Assembly (NCBI GenBank): GCA_963576475.1
Contig: OY754990.1
Coordinates: 10,398,921-10,462,920, forward strand
DNA from: Molanna angustata
Lineage: Eukaryota > Arthropoda > Insecta > Trichoptera > Molannidae
Reading direction: 5' to 3'
Length of the DNA: 64,000 bases
In this document: positions 31,431 through 42,545 of the stretch, piece after piece
Position numbering within the stretch: position 1 is the stretch's first letter
Layout of the letters: every line of letters begins with the position of its first letter
The notes under the pieces: model-generated
Told to the model about the DNA's origin: nothing
Database searches by the model: none
Seen by the model: only the letters and a program-made list of their open reading frames with translations
Made by a program: the position numbers and the translations under genes

Positions 31431-31664
31431 TATTTTAGGTTATATTTTCATCGAAAGACAGTGGAGTGGAGTCAATAATGCTCTCTGACCTTTTATTGGA
31501 GATTTTTGGATGATTTTTTTTTATAAATTATCCGCTTTGTGGATGCATATTGTCATCATAAATAATGTCAAGTAACATAATAGATACCATAGATGTCATC
31601 ATTCCACACATATCTAATATCATCATACCATCTTGTTCGAGGCTATGCAACACTTTTTCTGCCC

Positions 31665-31760
31665 GATCCAGCTTTTTCTTAATCCATCTGGAGTTTGTGG
31701 TTCGGGCGACATGCACTGCCCAGCTCCACTTCTGCTTGGCAACGTCTGAAAAAAAAACGA
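31665..31760 (-). pseudogene. Short RTE-type polymerase scrap
   Basis: DVAKQKWSWAVHVARTTNSR on the minus strand corresponds to the KWSWAGHIAR box of 26850-26885. Confidence 0.6.
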
Positions 31761-31784
31761 CGATTATTTTGGTTTTCTTTCTTA

Positions 31785-32170
31785 TCCACAAGTTAGTTTT
31801 ATATTTCTATTTTGACACACATTCATCGCCTCGTCAACATTCATACATCGTCTTATACATATTTGTCTGTTGTTCACGCTTCTGACATTTCCGTCTTTCA
31901 AAATACCGTTCACATGGACGTGCCATCCCTTCCTTGGGCGGCACCGACCTCTCATTCCATTCCTGTCCGTAATGTATATTTTCTTCGTCAGGCGTTCCTC
32001 ATTCATTCTCCCCATGTGGCCAAACCATCTCAATGTGTTCACTTTCATTCTATTAAAGACATATTACATACTTTTATTATGTCCTCATTTCTTACCCAGT
32101 CATACATCATCGTTCTATTACACATTCTTCTTAACTATCTCATTTCAACTGCCGACTCACACTGTCCGAC
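31785..32170 (-). pseudogene. Non-LTR polymerase C-terminus, family W
   Basis: The minus strand gives KVNTLRWFGHMGRMNEERLT, KKIYITDRNGMRGRCRPRKG, then NGILKDGNV and IRRCMNVDEAMN. 52867-53175 is a better preserved relative and 43785-44480 a more damaged one. Upstream the reading continues only with stops. Confidence 0.8.
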
Positions 32171-32419
32171 ATGATGTCCTTATACAAGATTACAAACAAT
32201 ATTGCAGATTCGAGCCTCTTGTTGAGTATACTGGCCTTACATGTATCAATAAGGCTTACAAGAACTGCCCATACCTTAAGACCTCTCAGCTGCGATACCA
32301 ACTATGCTCAGAACTCTTTTATATACAGATCATGTAATACATTTAACAGTTTCAACGACATTGATTTGTTTCATAATACATTTTTAAATTTTAGGACTTC
32401 CATTACAAACTCTTTACTT
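32171..32419 (+). pseudogene. Jockey-type polymerase, C-terminal 80 codons
   Basis: LYKITNNIADSSLLLSILAL, RTNYAQNS-like DTNYAQNSFIYRSCNTFNSF and FHNTFLNFRTSI are the closing boxes of jockey-clade polymerases. The frame is open to its natural stop at 32417-32419. Confidence 0.7.
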
Positions 32420-32439
32420 TGAGCGTCATCGTAGTGCGT

Positions 32440-32755
32440 GAACTGTACAGAATATATAAATCACCCAGTATCTCAACACATAATATAAGACTATCGAGAT
32501 TGAGATGTGCTGGACATGTTCAGAGAATGCCAAACGTGCGAATTTCTAAGAGAATTATGACTGATCCTCCAGGAGGAAGAAGGAAAATAGGAAGACCCAG
32601 GTTGCGATGGTAGGACGAGGTGAGGATGGATGCAGTGAAGCTCTTAAGCGTTACAAACTGGAGGACGGCAGCTGAGGACAAACGGGGTTGGAAGCAAAAG
32701 TTGAAGGAGGCCAAGGCTCGACATGGGCTGTATTGCCATCGAAGAAGAAGACTAC
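32440..32755 (+). pseudogene. Another non-LTR polymerase C-terminus
   Basis: RLSRLRCAGHVQRMPNVRIS, IMTDPPGGRRKIGRPRLRW, one in-frame stop (32611-32613), then DEVRMDAVKLL and WRTAAEDKRGWKQKLKEA. It ends in (GAA)n (32741-32750) beside a RepA end. Confidence 0.75.
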
Positions 32756-32812
32756 ATATAATGTACATACTATCGCTGTCGACAGTTGGATCTCATGTGT
32801 TAATGCAACTAG
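32756..32812 (+). repeat. RepA copy E, 3' end only
   Basis: CATACTATCGCTGTCGACAG to GCAACTAG followed by T. It shows that the last ~55 bp can be found without the body. Confidence 0.6.
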
Positions 32813-33176
32813 TAAAAATAAATATGTATGTAGGTACTTAGACGAAGTGACTAAAGTTAATAATAAATTTTATAATGTTTAAGGATTAGCATTTAATAGT
32901 TTTGTGCGGTATGTTTCAACACCTCTTTAGCATTTAAGATATCGTGTTTTAACTGTAACATTGATGCAAAGGTCAAATTATTATATTGCAAACTCGGATG
33001 ACGCTCAAATTCACCACAAAGGAATACAGTTCAAGTATCGGGAAGGCCATCGATTGATTTGACCAAAATTCATATTTTTAGAAGTGTATTTTTAATTTTA
33101 TTGGAAAATAGAGATTGACCTTTTTAATAAAAATGTTTTTATTTACTAGTTACATGTATTAAGAAAATAATCTTAA
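32813..33176. other. No feature recognised
   Basis: AT-rich, no frame or shared repeat. Confidence 0.4.
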
Positions 33177-34520
33177 GGCCCCCATTCACGATCGTGCCAT
33201 CCTTCCAAATTGCTTGCCATCACTCCAAAATGCGCTCGTGAATGTCAAATCACGCGCAGCCCAATTGGCCTGACACACCAAAATGGAATTCCAAACGATC
33301 GAAACTCTGTAATACCTACTGCGAAAACGGCGCGGCGCATCCTGTCGGCACGCCATGCTCGTGAGTGTGAAAACCAGCGGTACATTGCGCCATCTCATCG
33401 CGCCGAACTGTTTGACACTCTCGTGAATGCGAAAATACAACATTTTCTTTTTGTTTTTTTCTATATATATATAAACAAACCGCTAAATAGCAGTTGTATA
33501 AAACTCATTATTTATTTATTTAATTAATTAATTTAAGGGGAATCATACAGCAATTTATAATCCATAAACAAAAACAATAACAAATATCAGTAATTTGCCA
33601 AAATAGTTCCCACAACATGCGTAATATAATTGGTATTCCATGTCTCGTATCACTGCGTTTTTGCGGATATACTCCTGCGATATTGCGGATATGTGCTGTT
33701 GAGTACATCAATGTCGTAAAACCTTGTGTTATACTGCGTACAAATGCGTGGAAAGCATGAATTCATTCTGTGATTAGTGCTACAGTGTGGAATATGAAAT
33801 ACATTTGAGTGTCTGCTTGTTCTACCTGGCACATGAAACAGTATATTACTTATTATTTGGGGAGCATCAAAAAAATTATTAACTATTTTGTGAAGAAGTG
33901 ATAGGTACCTAGGTCGTAATAAGTTCTTCGGTTCTCGAGTGATTCAAGGCCGTGAAATTTCCTGGATTCTGTGTAGTTAGGAAAATGAAGGTGTGATTTG
34001 TAGTTGAAGGTTTTATAGTACTTTTTTTGTACTCTTTCTATTCTATTTATATGTATGTTATAAAAAGGAGACCAGATCGGGGTGCAATGTTCCAGAATCG
34101 GTCTTATGTAGGTTGTATACAAAACAAGAAGAGTTTGAGTATTGTAAAAAGGTTTCGATAAGCGTGCTATGAATCCGAGCATTTTAAAAGCTTTGTCAAT
34201 TATTGCGTCTATATGTGCGTTAAATGTGAGCTTCGAATCGAAGATAACTCCTAAATCTTTAATTTTGTCAACAGTTGTAAGTATGTTATCATCGATTGTG
34301 TAGTTATAGTAGATTTTCTGTCTATTTCATAATTATAACTCATTTTTACTTGAAAATAAAAAAAAATAGAACTTATTTATGCGAAAGCGCCGACCGCTTG
34401 CGTATACTAACTTTGATGATGGCTCGATGGCGCGCCCGTGAGTGTGATGAAAATTTTACAATGCTCCAAATGGAGCCGGTCCATATGGAACGGCGCCGAA
34501 TGACACGATCGTGAATGAGC
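33177..34520. mobile_element. Inverted-repeat DNA element with a nested retroposon
   Basis: GGCCCCCATTCACGATCGTG at the left and CACGATCGTGAATGAGC at the right form imperfect ends with 14 matching bases (CATTCACGATCGTG). Subterminal regions carry several CTCGTGARTGYSAAA-like motifs. The class could be hAT or PIF/Harbinger; TTAA occurs beside both ends (33173-33176, 34524-34527) but three bases off on the right. No transposase frame. The middle is a retroposon insertion. Confidence 0.6.
33435..34378 (-). pseudogene. Non-LTR polymerase relic nested in the above element
   Basis: The minus strand reads YYNYTIDDNILTTVDKIKDL, GVIFDSKLTFNAHID, AFKMLGFIARL, LVLYTTYIRPILEHCTPIWS and IERVQKKYYK, the region after the reverse-transcriptase core in jockey/R1-like proteins; later parts have stops. 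ATGCGAAA at 33427-33434 and 34379-34386 may be its target duplication. Confidence 0.75.
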
Positions 34521-34555
34521 TACTTAACACACACACAAACATAGACAAGAATACC

Positions 34556-35130
34556 CGATAGCTAGTCATTCATACTCTACTCGCAATGCTCAAAGGAATA
34601 TTATCGTAAAGAAAAAAAACAAACACCACATCGCACAACGTAATTTTAAATATCTTGGGCCCAAAATGTACAATATACTACCTAACGCTTGGAAAAATAT
34701 GAAAATAGATGAATCTACTAAAACTGTTTATTGTTTTTTTCCTACTCTGAAAAAAACAATAAACAGTTGGCTTATATCCATCGATATAGATGAATCTAAT
34801 AATAAATTAAGCATATTCTAGTTTGCTCGCTATTCATTTATAATTTTCATTTAAGTACTAAGTTTTAAAGCATCTTAAATTGGTTAAGTTATTGTTACCT
34901 ACAAATCGTAACTACATATCGGACGTCCTAAAACAGGTCCACCTAGTTGGACGTCCAATGAGACAATATAAAAATAAAACAGTATTTTATGCTCTTATCT
35001 TTAATAGTAGCCTAGCATTAAATTTAGGATATAATTATCAGTATTATCTTGAAATTATGTTGTTTTATAGGTAAGTACTTAACGCTGTATTATGTATAAT
35101 GTAACTTGTATCGTGCCAAATAAATAAATA
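34556..35130 (+). pseudogene. Jockey/CR1-type polymerase C-terminus and 3' UTR
   Basis: HSYSTRNAQRNIIV, RNFKYLGPKMYNILPNAWKN and PTLKKTINSWL form the closing box of the protein, ending at about 34820. The following 300 bp ends in AAATAAATAAATAAA, a typical tail. Confidence 0.7.
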
Positions 35131-35136
35131 AATAAA

Positions 35137-36100
35137 CACATGAGATCCAACTGTCGTTAGCGATAGTAGTAGGTATGTATAGTTGAAGAATAAGTACCAA
35201 ACTATAAACCCATTAATACAAATTATAGAATATGTTAAAATATTTTGTTTTCTATACAACACATTTAGATATGTATGTCTAAATAGGATAGTATGAAGGT
35301 CAGTCTTTTTTCTTACCCAGAATATGAAAACAGGATAATGGTATGTATGTATGTTTGGAGATACACTATCAAACTATTGAGTCCCCGTAGATATCGTGTA
35401 GTGTATACTGCCTTACAAATTGTATGAAACGATGTCGTTACTAAATTCAATTTTTATAAAAATTGTTAAAAAGTTTGAGATGTATTACTACAATATTACT
35501 TAAAGCAAATTAAATTATCTAGTTGGGATGTTTCGGTTTTTTTCGATATTAAAAAAAAATGGAAATATAGGCAGTTAAACACATAAATTTATCATAAAAA
35601 AATGTTTTTCGTAATAAAATATGTTTGAGAAACTCTGGAATTTTTTTGAAATAAATAAATTTGAGATATTGTATTAGTCTATATTCATACCAATTTTCAG
35701 GGTTCTAGCTTATATGGTTTTAGAGATATATGGAAAAATAAAGTAAAAATTCGAATAATGATAACCCCTGACTGAAATAAAAAATCAAAATTATGAGTAC
35801 CTATATAAGTTTTGTACGCCTATAACTATCTATATATTATGAAATTTTGGGCTCTGTAAATTGAGCGGATCAAAAGTTATAATGGGGGACGGACAAACAG
35901 ACACAAAAAACACACAAAATGTTATACTTCAAATTCTGAATTCATCCATATATATAGAACATAATAACTGCTACGAAGCCTCTAAGTTGGTGTTATTAGC
36001 ATACAAAAAGTCCACTACATTACATAAAATGTTCCTTCTTACTTCTTACATGCGTCTTGGCTTTAACTGTCGAATTATCTTGAACGAATCGACAGTTGGA
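35137..36100 (-). mobile_element. RepA copy F, lacking the last bases
   Basis: It begins (minus) TCCAACTGTCGATTCGTTCA at 36100 and contains the whole body with a short ACACAAAAAACACAC core. It stops at the CTCATGTG block at 35137, so the CTAG end is missing and an (AAAT)n tail of the neighbouring retroposon abuts. Confidence 0.7.
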
Positions 36101-36229
36101 TTAATATTTTACCCACTTGAAATGGTACATGATGAGGTCTGACATGCTCTATGTGTTCCTTGGGTTGCTCCGCTGTCGATGGTCAGAACCTGCATCGAAA
36201 TATTTTTATTGGAAATAAACTCATCAACT

Positions 36230-36320
36230 GGAACTCGTATTTTTCTTCTTGTGCAGCTCCTAACGAAGGTTGTCGACCATCACACCAAACTCATCTCGAT
36301 CTTGCGCCGTCCATATTAGT
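36230..36320 (-). pseudogene. Possible retroposon C-terminal scrap
   Basis: The minus strand reads MWTAQDRDEFGVMVDNLR and stop. AxDRxxFGxMVxxLR is a known closing motif of RTE-type frames, but only about 20 codons are left. Confidence 0.45.
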
Positions 36321-36499
36321 GACATCGAATCCGGATTCCACTGCCTGAGTTTTTAAAGTCACGATATTCCTTTACGCCCCATACTCCATCTTCTCTCTAT
36401 CTTTCCCACCACTATTATTTGCAGAAGGGCATATCTTTCACCACGGAATATGTGGCTAAATTATAAGGTTTTACGTCTGTCTCTCTCTTTGAATACTTT

Positions 36500-36723
36500 G
36501 GATAGCCTAGTCTTCACACCATTTTTGTAAACCAAACCTACAAAAGTTTGGTAAAAATAGGTAGGTTAGGTTTGTTCGTAGTTATAATTGCGACTGGCGT
36601 GAGCCAGTTGCATTATATATTAAAAAAAGTAACTAAAATATTAAAATAAATGACTAAATTGGTATTTTTACCAAAATTTTGTAGGTTATGTTTAAAAAAA
36701 ATGGTGTGAAGACTAGGCTATCC
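36500..36723. mobile_element. 224-bp MITE with 9-bp target duplication (MULE-like)
   Basis: GAATACTTT at 36491-36499 and 36724-36732 flank GGATAGCCTAGTCTTC...GAAGACTAGGCTATCC. The inverted ends extend about 60 bp with few mismatches (CACACCATTTTT, CCTACAAAA.TTTGGTAAAA). A 9-bp duplication and long ends suit the Mutator-like superfamily. No coding capacity. Confidence 0.85.
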
Positions 36724-36994
36724 GAATACTTTCAATCATTCGGAAGTTTGTATTGAATACTAATCCGTAAGAAATCTTCTGAGGAATTTTGTTATTCTCG
36801 AATTGTTTTGCATTTGTCAGATTAGTTGTATGTAGATATGACCCGGTAGATGGCACCGCAGTAGGTATCGAAGGCGGGGCGGGCGCCTTATTCGCAAGGG
36901 CAATGCAACAATGTTGTTACTTGTTGCAACAATACTCACATTATAAGTAGGTACCTACCTACCTTATCAACAATTATTATTTTGACAAACTTAA

Positions 36995-37060
36995 CTCAAA
37001 AGAGACGAATTTATTTAAAAGAAAACCGGAAAATCAGGACCTACACTACAGGGCGATTGC
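36995..37060 (+). repeat. RepB scrap
   Basis: CTCAAAAGAGACGAATTTAT and ACCTACACTACAGGGCG resemble the first 70 bp of RepB; the rest is missing. Confidence 0.4.
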
Positions 37061-37070
37061 GTATATGTTT

Positions 37071-37335
37071 GTTTTAGTTCTCACTAACCCAAGGGGATAT
37101 AGTGGGCAGTTATGATTTCGCAATTTTTAAGGCTATTTTTTTATTGCAGATTATCAACTAGTATCATGCTGAGATTTTATTCTGAAAGTTTCATCACAAT
37201 GTATCTGTGTGTGTGCTATGTACGGCGTGTTTATTTTACTTTATCGATTACAGACTAAAGTACTCATTCGATTCTTTTCAAATTTTGCAAATTTGTATAT
37301 CTGATTATATGCTTTTAAGTAAAGTTACCCTTTTT
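37071..37335 (-). mobile_element. RepC copy 3, right half only
   Basis: The inverted end (TCTCACTAACCCAAGGGGAT) is followed on this strand by TATCAACTAGTATCATGCTG and GTGTGTGCTATGTACGGCGT, the reverse of the RepC right half. Confidence 0.65.
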
Positions 37336-37432
37336 AAGTCTAGTTATGTTGAGCTAAAAAGGGCTGCACAGGATAGAGAGAAGTGGAAAGCAAGATGTAT
37401 ACTTCTTCTGCAAACCAATCCACAGGATTGAG
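37336..37432 (+). pseudogene. Retroposon C-terminal scrap (KARCILLLQTNPQ end)
   Basis: SYVELKRAAQDREKWKARC and ILLLQTNPQD with a stop: the last 30 codons of the family at 31033-31430. It abuts the truncated RepC. Confidence 0.75.
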
Positions 37433-37476
37433 ACTTTTGATGACCCTTACTAACACGTAACTTCATAGTGTATTAG

Positions 37477-39470
37477 GCGGTTTATATGGCAACAATAATA
37501 GTTGCTATGGCAAATTTTAGATTGCTATAGAAACACTGACGGTTGCTATTGCAACTGACGGTTGCTATGGCAACTACGGTTGCTATGGCAACTGACGGTT
37601 GCTATGGCAACTACGGTTTCTATGGCAACTGATGATTGCTATGGCAACTGACGGTTGCTATGGCAACTGACGGTTGCTATGGCAACTGACGGTTGCTATG
37701 GCAACTGCTGGTTGCTATGGCTACTGATAGTTGCTATGGCAACTGGTGATTGCGCTGGCAACTGATGGTTGCTACGGCAACGGATGGTTCTTATGGTAAC
37801 TGATGGTTGCTATGGCAACTGTAAGTTGCTATGGCAACTGAAGGTTGCTATAGTAACTGACGGTTGCTATGGAAACTGATGGTTGCTTTGGCAACTGATG
37901 GTTGCTTTGGCAATTGATGGTTGCTATGGCAACTGATGGTTCTTATGGTAACTGATTGTTGTTATGGCAACTGAAAGTTGCTAGGGAAACTGATGGTTGC
38001 TATGGCAACTGACGGTTGTTATGGCAACTGACGGTTGCTATGGCAACTGATGGTTGCTATAGCTACAGATGGTTGCTATGACAAATGATGGTTGCTATGG
38101 CTACTGATAGTTGCTATGGCAACTGGTGATTGCGCTGGCAACTGATGGTTGCTACGGCAACTGATGGTTGCTATGGCAACTGCTGATTGCTATGGCAACT
38201 GACGGTTGCTATGGCATCTGACGGTTGCTATGGCAACTGCTGGTTGCTATGGCAACTGACGGTTGCTATGGCAACTGACGGTTGCTATAGCAACTGATGG
38301 TTGCTATAGCTACAGATAGTTGCTATGACAAATGATGGTTGCTATGGCTACTGATGGTTGCTATGGCAACTGGTGATTGCGCTGACAACTGATGGTTGCT
38401 TTGGCAATTGATGGTTGCTATGGCAACTGACGGTTGCTATGGCAACTGACGGTTGCTATAGCAACTGATGGTTGCTATAGCTACAGATAGTTGCTATGAC
38501 AAATGATGGTTGCTATGGCTACTGATGGTTGCTATGGCAACTGGTGATTGCGCTGACAACTGATGGTTGCTTTGGCAATTGATGGTTGCTATGGCAACTG
38601 ATGGTTCTTATGGTAACTGATGGTTGCTATGGCAACTGAAAGTTGCTAGGGAAACTGATGGTTGCTATGGCAAATGACGGTTGTTATGGCAACTGACGGT
38701 TGCTATGGCAACTGATGGTTGCTATAGCTACAGATGGTTGCTATGACAAATGATGGTTGCTATGGCTACTGATAGTTGCTATGGCAACTGGTGATTGCGC
38801 TGGCAACTGATGGTTGCTACGGCAACGGATGGTTCTTATGGTAACTGATGGTTGCTATGGCAACTGTAAGTTGCTATGGCAACTGAAGGTTGCTATAGTA
38901 ACTGACGGTTGCTATGGAAACTGTTGGTTGCTTTGGCAACTGACGGTTACTATGGCAACTGGTGGTAGCTATGGCAACTGGTGATTGCGCTGGCAACTGA
39001 TGGTTGCTATGGCAATTGATGGTTGCTATGGCAACTGATGGTACTTATGGCAACTGACGGTTGCTATGGCAACTGACGGTTGCTATGGCAACTGACGGTT
39101 GCTATGGCAACTGACGGTTGCTATGGCAACTGACGGTTGCTATGGCAACTGACGGTTGCTATGGCAGCTGACGGTTGCTATGGCAACTGATGGTTGCTCT
39201 AGCTACAGATGGTTGCTATGACAAATTATGGTTGCTATGGCAACTGATTGTTCTTATGGCAACTGACGGTTGCTATGGCAACTGACGGTTGCTATGGCAA
39301 CTGACGGTTGCTATGGCAACTGACGTTTGCTATGGCAGCTGACGGTTGCTATAGCAACTGATGGTTGCTCTAGCTACAGATGGTTGCTATGACAAATTAT
39401 GGTTGCTATGGCTGCTGATGGTTGCTATGGCAACTGGTGATTGCGCTGGCAACTGATGGTTGCTTCTATC
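37477..39470. repeat. 19-bp minisatellite of RFX X-box-like palindromes, about 105 units
   Basis: The commonest unit is TGACGGTTGCTATGGCAAC. Its core GTTGCTATGGCAAC reads GTTGCCATAGCAAC on the other strand, which fits the X-box consensus GTNRCC-N2-RGYAAC known for RFX transcription factors. Variants (GCTTTGG, GCGCTGG, TCTTATGG, CTATAGCTACAG) recur in the same order at 38050, 38290, 38460, 38720, 39190 and 39370, so there is a longer period on top. Neighbouring 39471-39727 ends like a Helitron; the array may be carried by it. Confidence 0.9.
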
Positions 39471-39727
39471 AATATTTCAGAAAAAAAGGGACGGAAGTGA
39501 CTGAATAGGGACGGAAGGTAATGTAGGGACGGAAGGGACGAAAGGGAATGAAAAGATGCAATAAAAGTACCTAAAGCCGTATAAATAAAAAAAAATAGAT
39601 AAAAAAATTATAATTTAAGATTCTAGAATATTAAAAAACATATGAGAAAACATACAGTTTAACCATATTTATATATTTAGAGGTAAATAATTATACAGAC
39701 AGGACAACGTCTGCCGGGTTTTACTAG
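39471..39727 (+). mobile_element. Helitron-type 3' end
   Basis: CAGAC AGGACAAC GTCTG is a 5-bp hairpin (39695-39712), then CCGGGTTTTACTAG and T: CTAG end, hairpin a few bases before it, insertion next to T. Upstream 39482-39560 has the same G-rich GGGACGGAAGG motif as the Helitron at 17200-20221. The 5' end was not located; it may lie left of the X-box array. Confidence 0.65.
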
Positions 39728-40945
39728 TTAATAATAACTAATAACATACTGTGATGTGAATGTGTAATGAGGCGTTATCTTGCTAAGCTAATTTTAAATT
39801 AGACAGTATTGGACAGTAGGTATTGGTATCTAGTATTTGTAGGATAGGTACCTACTTTGTGGTGAGGATTCTGTTAATTGGTGAGTTAGTTCTATAGCAA
39901 TAATTATGGAAGAGTGGCGTGTGTCTCTTACGTCAAGTCGTTACATGCAAATTTATATATGAAACAAGGTCTGGACAGTAAATATTGTTATTTAGTATAT
40001 TATATCTGCTGTCCTGCCCAGAATTGAACGAGGGTTGCCACATGGACGACCTGATTAAACTTACCGACAGGGCGATTTCCGCCGCCACACATTGGAGTGG
40101 CAAAATCTGAGTTCCGGACTCGATAAGTAAGTAAGTAAGTATATTATACAGGAAAAGTAAATCATTAATGGTTCGTCGTACTGATAGGCATGCACATAGC
40201 ATTACACATAGCATAGTCATTGTATTTTTTGGTCATTTTTTTTTTAAATAATACATATAATTAAAAAAAAGGAAACAATTTCTTTTCTTTATTACGTTAA
40301 AATTACGGTTTAAAAGATTTCTTCTTTTGGGGGAGGTTTTGGTCCATGGTAAATAATGATTTGCATAATGACATTGGAAATGAAGAGTTCACATAAATAA
40401 TACTTTATCTCAATTTGAATCTATTTGCACGTTTTTTCATTTGACGTTGCTTCCGGTAATAAATAACATTCAACATAAAAAAACCCTGTATTGAGTTTAC
40501 ACACGGTACTTAAATGATCTATTTCAACACAATGCATGATCTATGGATCCATTTATCAAATGAAATTGATCTAATATCTTCGCTGTTATAACTATTATTA
40601 ATATGAAACAAAAACAATTACGATCTAGTGATGATCAAATTCAAGACCAATTGAATGGTCATTATGATTATATATTTACAACGTTTTCCGACTCGTAATT
40701 TATCTAATAGAATAAAAAGATCAATGCTTAAATAATTAATTGGTAACGGTTTAAAAAAAACATAAAATGTAATAAATACCAAGATAAAGTTTCAATTGGG
40801 AGTAATTTACCCATCAAGATACCTACCATAATGCTTATCCATTCCATTAATTTCTCTAAGGTGATAAATTATTTATAAACTCAGTTTGTAGACATATAAT
40901 TAATAAATAAATCACAACTCTATTGTAAAGTAAGTAAGCTCAATC
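39728..40945. other. No gene recognised
   Basis: AT-rich, with a (GTAA)n run at 40125-40142. A frame around 40030-40110 (HMDDLIKLTDRAISAATHWS on the plus strand) looks retroposon-like but is too short to call. Confidence 0.4.
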
Positions 40946-40949
40946 ACAT

Positions 40950-41355
40950 CTTCTGCGTTGCTTGATTATGCCGATGTATGTTATTTGGATGCTAATGAAA
41001 GACATCTCAATAAACTTGATCGTCACAAGAATATGTGTATCAGATTCATCTTTGGGTTGAAAAGATTTTGTCACATATCATCTTACCGCAATCTTCTTTG
41101 TTGGCCCAAGATACGTCAGCGGCGCAATATACACATGATGTCACTATTGTACAATATTCTCTCTGATCCAAACCTGTCACAGTAACGTAAAACAATATTC
41201 ATACCTTTCCATAATACAGAATTTTCAAGCCCTTAGTTCGAAGAACAATCAGCATGATTATGGAATAGTCTAAGTCCGGATATTGCGTCGTCTAAGTCAC
41301 TTTGTATTTTCAAGAAAAAACTATACAAGGAATATTTATCCCTAAACACCTGATC
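40950..41355 (+). pseudogene. Jockey-type polymerase C-terminus
   Basis: LLDYADVCYLDANERHLNKL, CIRFIFGLKRFCHISSYRNL, RQRRNIHMMSLLYNIL, then after stops LWNSLSPDIASSKSLCIFKK. This order closes many jockey-clade proteins. The reverse-transcriptase core is missing and at least two stops are present. Confidence 0.8.
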
Positions 41356-41423
41356 CCGATTTCCTCGTTTCATTTTTTTTTGCTATGAAGTATTTTCATT
41401 TTTTTTAACAGATTTTTAATTAT

Positions 41424-41875
41424 CTCAATAGAGACAAAGTTGGAATATTTACTGTAGGAGAACCGGGAAATCAAGGCACCTACAGGGCTAACGACCTGTC
41501 ATCGGCTGGTTTACGTGATCACTTTATGCGCTTGCGCAACGTTCACCAATTATGCCTTTTGAATGAGATCCCTATCAATTCAATTTTTGAAAGTTCTATA
41601 TATTGCAATACTGAAATTCTTTTCGCTTGAGAAAATAAGGATTTTTACTACAGCTAAATTATGAACAATATTCTTATTATTTTTATTTATTTTTGGTGTA
41701 ACGTCATCTATTGAGAGAATTGTTTTTTTTTTGTAAATAATGAAAGCAACAATTCTCATACCTGAGGTTATAATGCATTTTTCGCATAGAAGTCACCCCT
41801 GGATTGCGCCAGACTTATAAGGTCATTTTTTGTCTTATTTACCTATTTGTTCCAATGTGTAAGTAATCGAATATT
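41424..41875 (+). repeat. RepB copy 4
   Basis: It runs from CTCAATAGAGACAAAGTTGG through CCTACAGGGCTAACGACCTG to CACCCCTGGATTGCGCCAGA and the CCAATGTGTAAGT end; one of the two most complete copies. Confidence 0.7.
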
Positions 41876-41994
41876 TTTATATATATGCAATAATAAAAAT
41901 ATTCGGTTCATTTTTTTTGTTTTAATTGTAATATATCTTTTCTTTGATTTTTTGCTTTCATTCTTTTGCCGATGTACATACACAATTTTGTCAT

Positions 41995-42095
41995 ACTTTG
42001 TAATCTGGTTGGTTGTAAGAAATCGCCTAACGGCAATGAGCCCGCCAGTGTGCCATATATTTGTTTATATTGTCTACAAAATGATAAATAAACAA
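41995..42095 (+). repeat. SINE tail remnant
   Basis: TAAGAAATCGCCTAACGGCA, ATGAGCCCGCCAGTGTGCC and the AT-rich TGATAAATAAACAA end have the build of common lepidopteran SINE tails. The head is absent and it is not one of SINE-1 to SINE-3. Confidence 0.5.
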
Positions 42096-42545
42096 TTTTT
42101 AACTGACAGCAACTGTGTCGAAACAAAAGACCCAGAAAAATATCGATCTGCGCTTGTCGTACGTCACTAGTGCAGTCGTCCTTGAACAATCATCAACACA
42201 CGGATGTGATGTCGCAAATAGGGGTGTGCCCGTGTATCGGATCCGATACAATTCGTGACCGATATTTTCGACAGGTAATTCGATGTTTACTCGATGTACC
42301 CATATCGCGCGTGAGAAAATAGTTTTGAGAATATGTATATTGCAATGAAGGTTAATGCCGAAGGAATTAAAGTATAATAATAATGAGAACAAGCTATCAA
42401 AGAAATTGAGATTAATAATCTACACATTGTATTTAAATACCTATACAAGGAAAATATAGAATTTACAAGGTGTGTGTGTCGGCCTCGTTATGACACACGG
42501 GATAGAGGTATGAGCCGAGTACAACAGGACATAAAACTGCCTTAA
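42096..42545. other. No feature recognised
   Basis: Mixed composition, no shared repeat; the frames on the minus strand have no motif. Confidence 0.35.

Noticed and set aside
37477..39470. A CRISPR array
   Set aside because: Units are contiguous 19-bp tandem repeats without unique spacers, in eukaryotic DNA.
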